From NCBI GenBank assembly GCA_018712905.1, contig DVGD01000235.1, forward strand, positions 1 to 5,358: a stretch of DNA of 5,358 nucleotides. The letters are read 5' to 3'. The DNA comes from Candidatus Avoscillospira stercoripullorum (lineage in GTDB: Bacteria > Bacillota > Clostridia > Oscillospirales > Oscillospiraceae). A program made the position numbers and the translations under genes. Shown here one piece after another: positions 3,992 through 5,358 of the stretch. The notes below the pieces were generated by a model. It saw nothing but the letters and a program-made list of their open reading frames with translations, was not told where the DNA came from and ran no database searches. Numbering within the stretch: position 1 is the first letter of the stretch; each line of letters opens with the position of its first letter.

Positions 3992-5358
3992 TTGGACACC
4001 AAGACCACTGTGATCTCCCGGGAGGCGCTCCAGGCGCAGGAGGCCATCTGTCAGGAAATCCGCGACCTTTGGGCGGCACGGGGTATCACCCCTCGCGCCT
4101 ATGTGGATACCTACGGCTGCCAGCAGAATGAGGCCGATTCCGAGAAGATTCGCGGCATGCTCTCCGCCTGCGGCTACGAAATGGCCGAGACCGAGGAGGG
4201 GGCGGACGTCATCGTCCTCAACACCTGCGCCATCCGCGAGCATGCTGAGCAGCGGGTCTACGGAAACGTGGGCGCGCTGGTGCACACCAAGCGCCGCCAT
4301 CCGGGGCAGAAGATCTTTCTCTGCGGGTGCATGATGGGGCAGCCCCACGTGGTGGAGAAGATCCGCACAAGCTACCGCCATGTGGACGGCGTCTTCAACC
4401 CCCACCAGCTCTGGCGCTTCCCAGAGCTCCTGCGCCAGGTCTTGGCCACGGGCAAGCGGGTCTTTGCCGCTGAGGATTCCGCCGGCTCCATCGCCGAGGG
4501 GATTCCCCTGCTGCGCCAGGGCGGCGTGAAGGCGTGGGTGTCCATCATGTACGGGTGCAACAACTTCTGCTCGTACTGCATCGTGCCCTATGTCCGCGGC
4601 CGGGAGCGCAGCCGCCGCCCGGAGGATATCCTCGCTGAAGTCCGCGGCCTTCTCGAAAAGGGCGTCAAGGACATCACCCTTCTGGGGCAGAACGTCAACT
4701 CCTATGGAAAAGATTTGGGGCTGGGCGTGGACTTTGCCGACCTGATGGCCGAGATTGCCAAGCTTCCCGGGGAGTTCTGGCTGCGGTTTATGACCTCCCA
4801 CCCCAAGGACGCCACGAAAAAGCTCTTTGACACCATGGCCGCCAGCCCCAAGATTGCCAAGCAGTTTCATCTTCCTGTGCAGTCGGGCAACGACCGGGTG
4901 TTAAAGGAGATGAACCGGCGCTATACCCGGGAGCAATACCTGGAACTTGTGGACTATGGCCGGCAGGTGATGCCGGAGCTGGTGCTCACCAGCGATATCA
5001 TCGTGGGCTTCCCCGGCGAGACCGAGGCAGAGTTTGAAGATACCCTCAGCCTCATTGAGAAGGTGCGCTACGACGCCCTCTTTACCTTTATCTATTCCCC
5101 CCGCAAGGGCACCCCGGCGGCCTCCATGCCCGATCCGGTGTCCCGCCAGGAGAAAAATCAGTGGTTTGATCGCCTGGTCACCGCCCAGAACCGAATTTCC
5201 GAGGAGATTCACCGGGGCTATGTGGGCAAAACCGTCAAGATCCTGGTGGACGGGGAGGAGGACGGCGTCCTCACCGGACGCACCGAGGGCGGCCGCCTGG
5301 TGCGCTTTGCCGGAGATCCAAAGTGGATCGGCCAATTTATGGATGTGGAAATCACCGG
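3992..5358 (+). CDS. miaB: tRNA-2-methylthio-N6-dimethylallyladenosine synthase MiaB, 3' end beyond window
   Basis: A radical-SAM methylthiotransferase that adds a methylthio group to N6-isopentenyladenosine at position 37 of tRNAs reading UNN codons. The window holds 455 residues; about 20-30 more are expected. The N-terminal methylthiotransferase domain has the three Cys for the auxiliary [4Fe-4S] cluster: C43 in YGCQQN, C79 in NTCAIRE, C113 in CGCM. The radical-SAM core has C189, C193 and C196 in YGCNNFCSYC for the SAM-binding cluster, then LLGQNVNSYG (231-239), HLPVQSGNDRVLKEMNRRY (293-311) and SDIIVGFPGETE (334-345). A C-terminal TRAM RNA-binding domain starts near 408 (RGYVGKTVKILVDG) and is cut by the edge. 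The roughly 40 residues before the first Cys form an N-terminal extension as in Firmicutes homologues. Start is TTG with GGAGG eight bases upstream. YGCQQN replaces the commoner YGCQMN, a mild variant. MiaB is preferred over RimO or MtaB because of the NTCAIRE and HLPVQSGND context. Confidence 0.95.
   Translation, partial: MDTKTTVISREALQAQEAICQEIRDLWAARGITPRAYVDTYGCQQNEADSEKIRGMLSACGYEMAETEEGADVIVLNTCAIREHAEQRVYGNVGALVHTKRRHPGQKIFLCGCMMGQPHVVEKIRTSYRHVDGVFNPHQLWRFPELLRQVLATGKRVFAAEDSAGSIAEGIPLLRQGGVKAWVSIMYGCNNFCSYCIVPYVRGRERSRRPEDILAEVRGLLEKGVKDITLLGQNVNSYGKDLGLGVDFADLMAEIAKLPGEFWLRFMTSHPKDATKKLFDTMAASPKIAKQFHLPVQSGNDRVLKEMNRRYTREQYLELVDYGRQVMPELVLTSDIIVGFPGETEAEFEDTLSLIEKVRYDALFTFIYSPRKGTPAASMPDPVSRQEKNQWFDRLVTAQNRISEEIHRGYVGKTVKILVDGEEDGVLTGRTEGGRLVRFAGDPKWIGQFMDVEIT

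Noticed and set aside
3971..4870. Minus-strand open frame (299 codons) opposite miaB
   Set aside because: It lies entirely over the conserved MiaB reading frame and shows no family features.

Overview
The window is GC-rich, uses strong AGGAGG-type ribosome binding sites, and carries single-pass signalling proteins and palindromic intergenic repeats of a kind I associate with gut Clostridia. My best guess is a high-GC member of the Oscillospiraceae/Ruminococcaceae (Flavonifractor/Oscillibacter-like). This rests on style and protein character, not on a database match.

Layout. Bases 1-380 hold no credible gene. They contain two copies of a repeat of about 110 bp and several hairpin-forming palindromes. 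Next comes a two-gene operon on the minus strand, transcribed from about 2400 down to 381. It encodes an ECF-type RNA polymerase sigma factor (2380-1826) and, overlapping it by four bases (ATGA), a membrane-anchored protein with a large acidic extracytoplasmic domain of WG/beta-propeller-like repeats (1829-381). The second gene sits where the regulator of the sigma factor would be expected. It lacks the usual zinc-binding anti-sigma motif.

A compact divergent control region (2381-2543) separates this operon from the plus-strand genes. It carries an ECF-like promoter facing left, a sigma-A-like promoter facing right, and a perfect 16-bp AT-rich palindrome between them. The rightward gene (2544-3950) is a MocR/GabR-type regulator: a GntR winged helix fused to a PLP-binding fold-type I aminotransferase domain. 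A near-consensus promoter lies in its last codons and drives miaB (TTG start at 3992), the tRNA methylthiotransferase gene, which runs off the right edge.

How they fit together. The sigma factor and its coupled membrane protein look like one signal-transduction unit, probably autoregulated. The MocR regulator is divergent from it and may control itself, the sigma operon, or a distant target; no aminotransferase-pathway or PLP-synthesis gene is visible. miaB looks like a housekeeping gene with its own promoter, possibly helped by read-through from the regulator. The least conventional parts are the sigma/WG-repeat pair, the divergent control region and the structured repeats at the left end.
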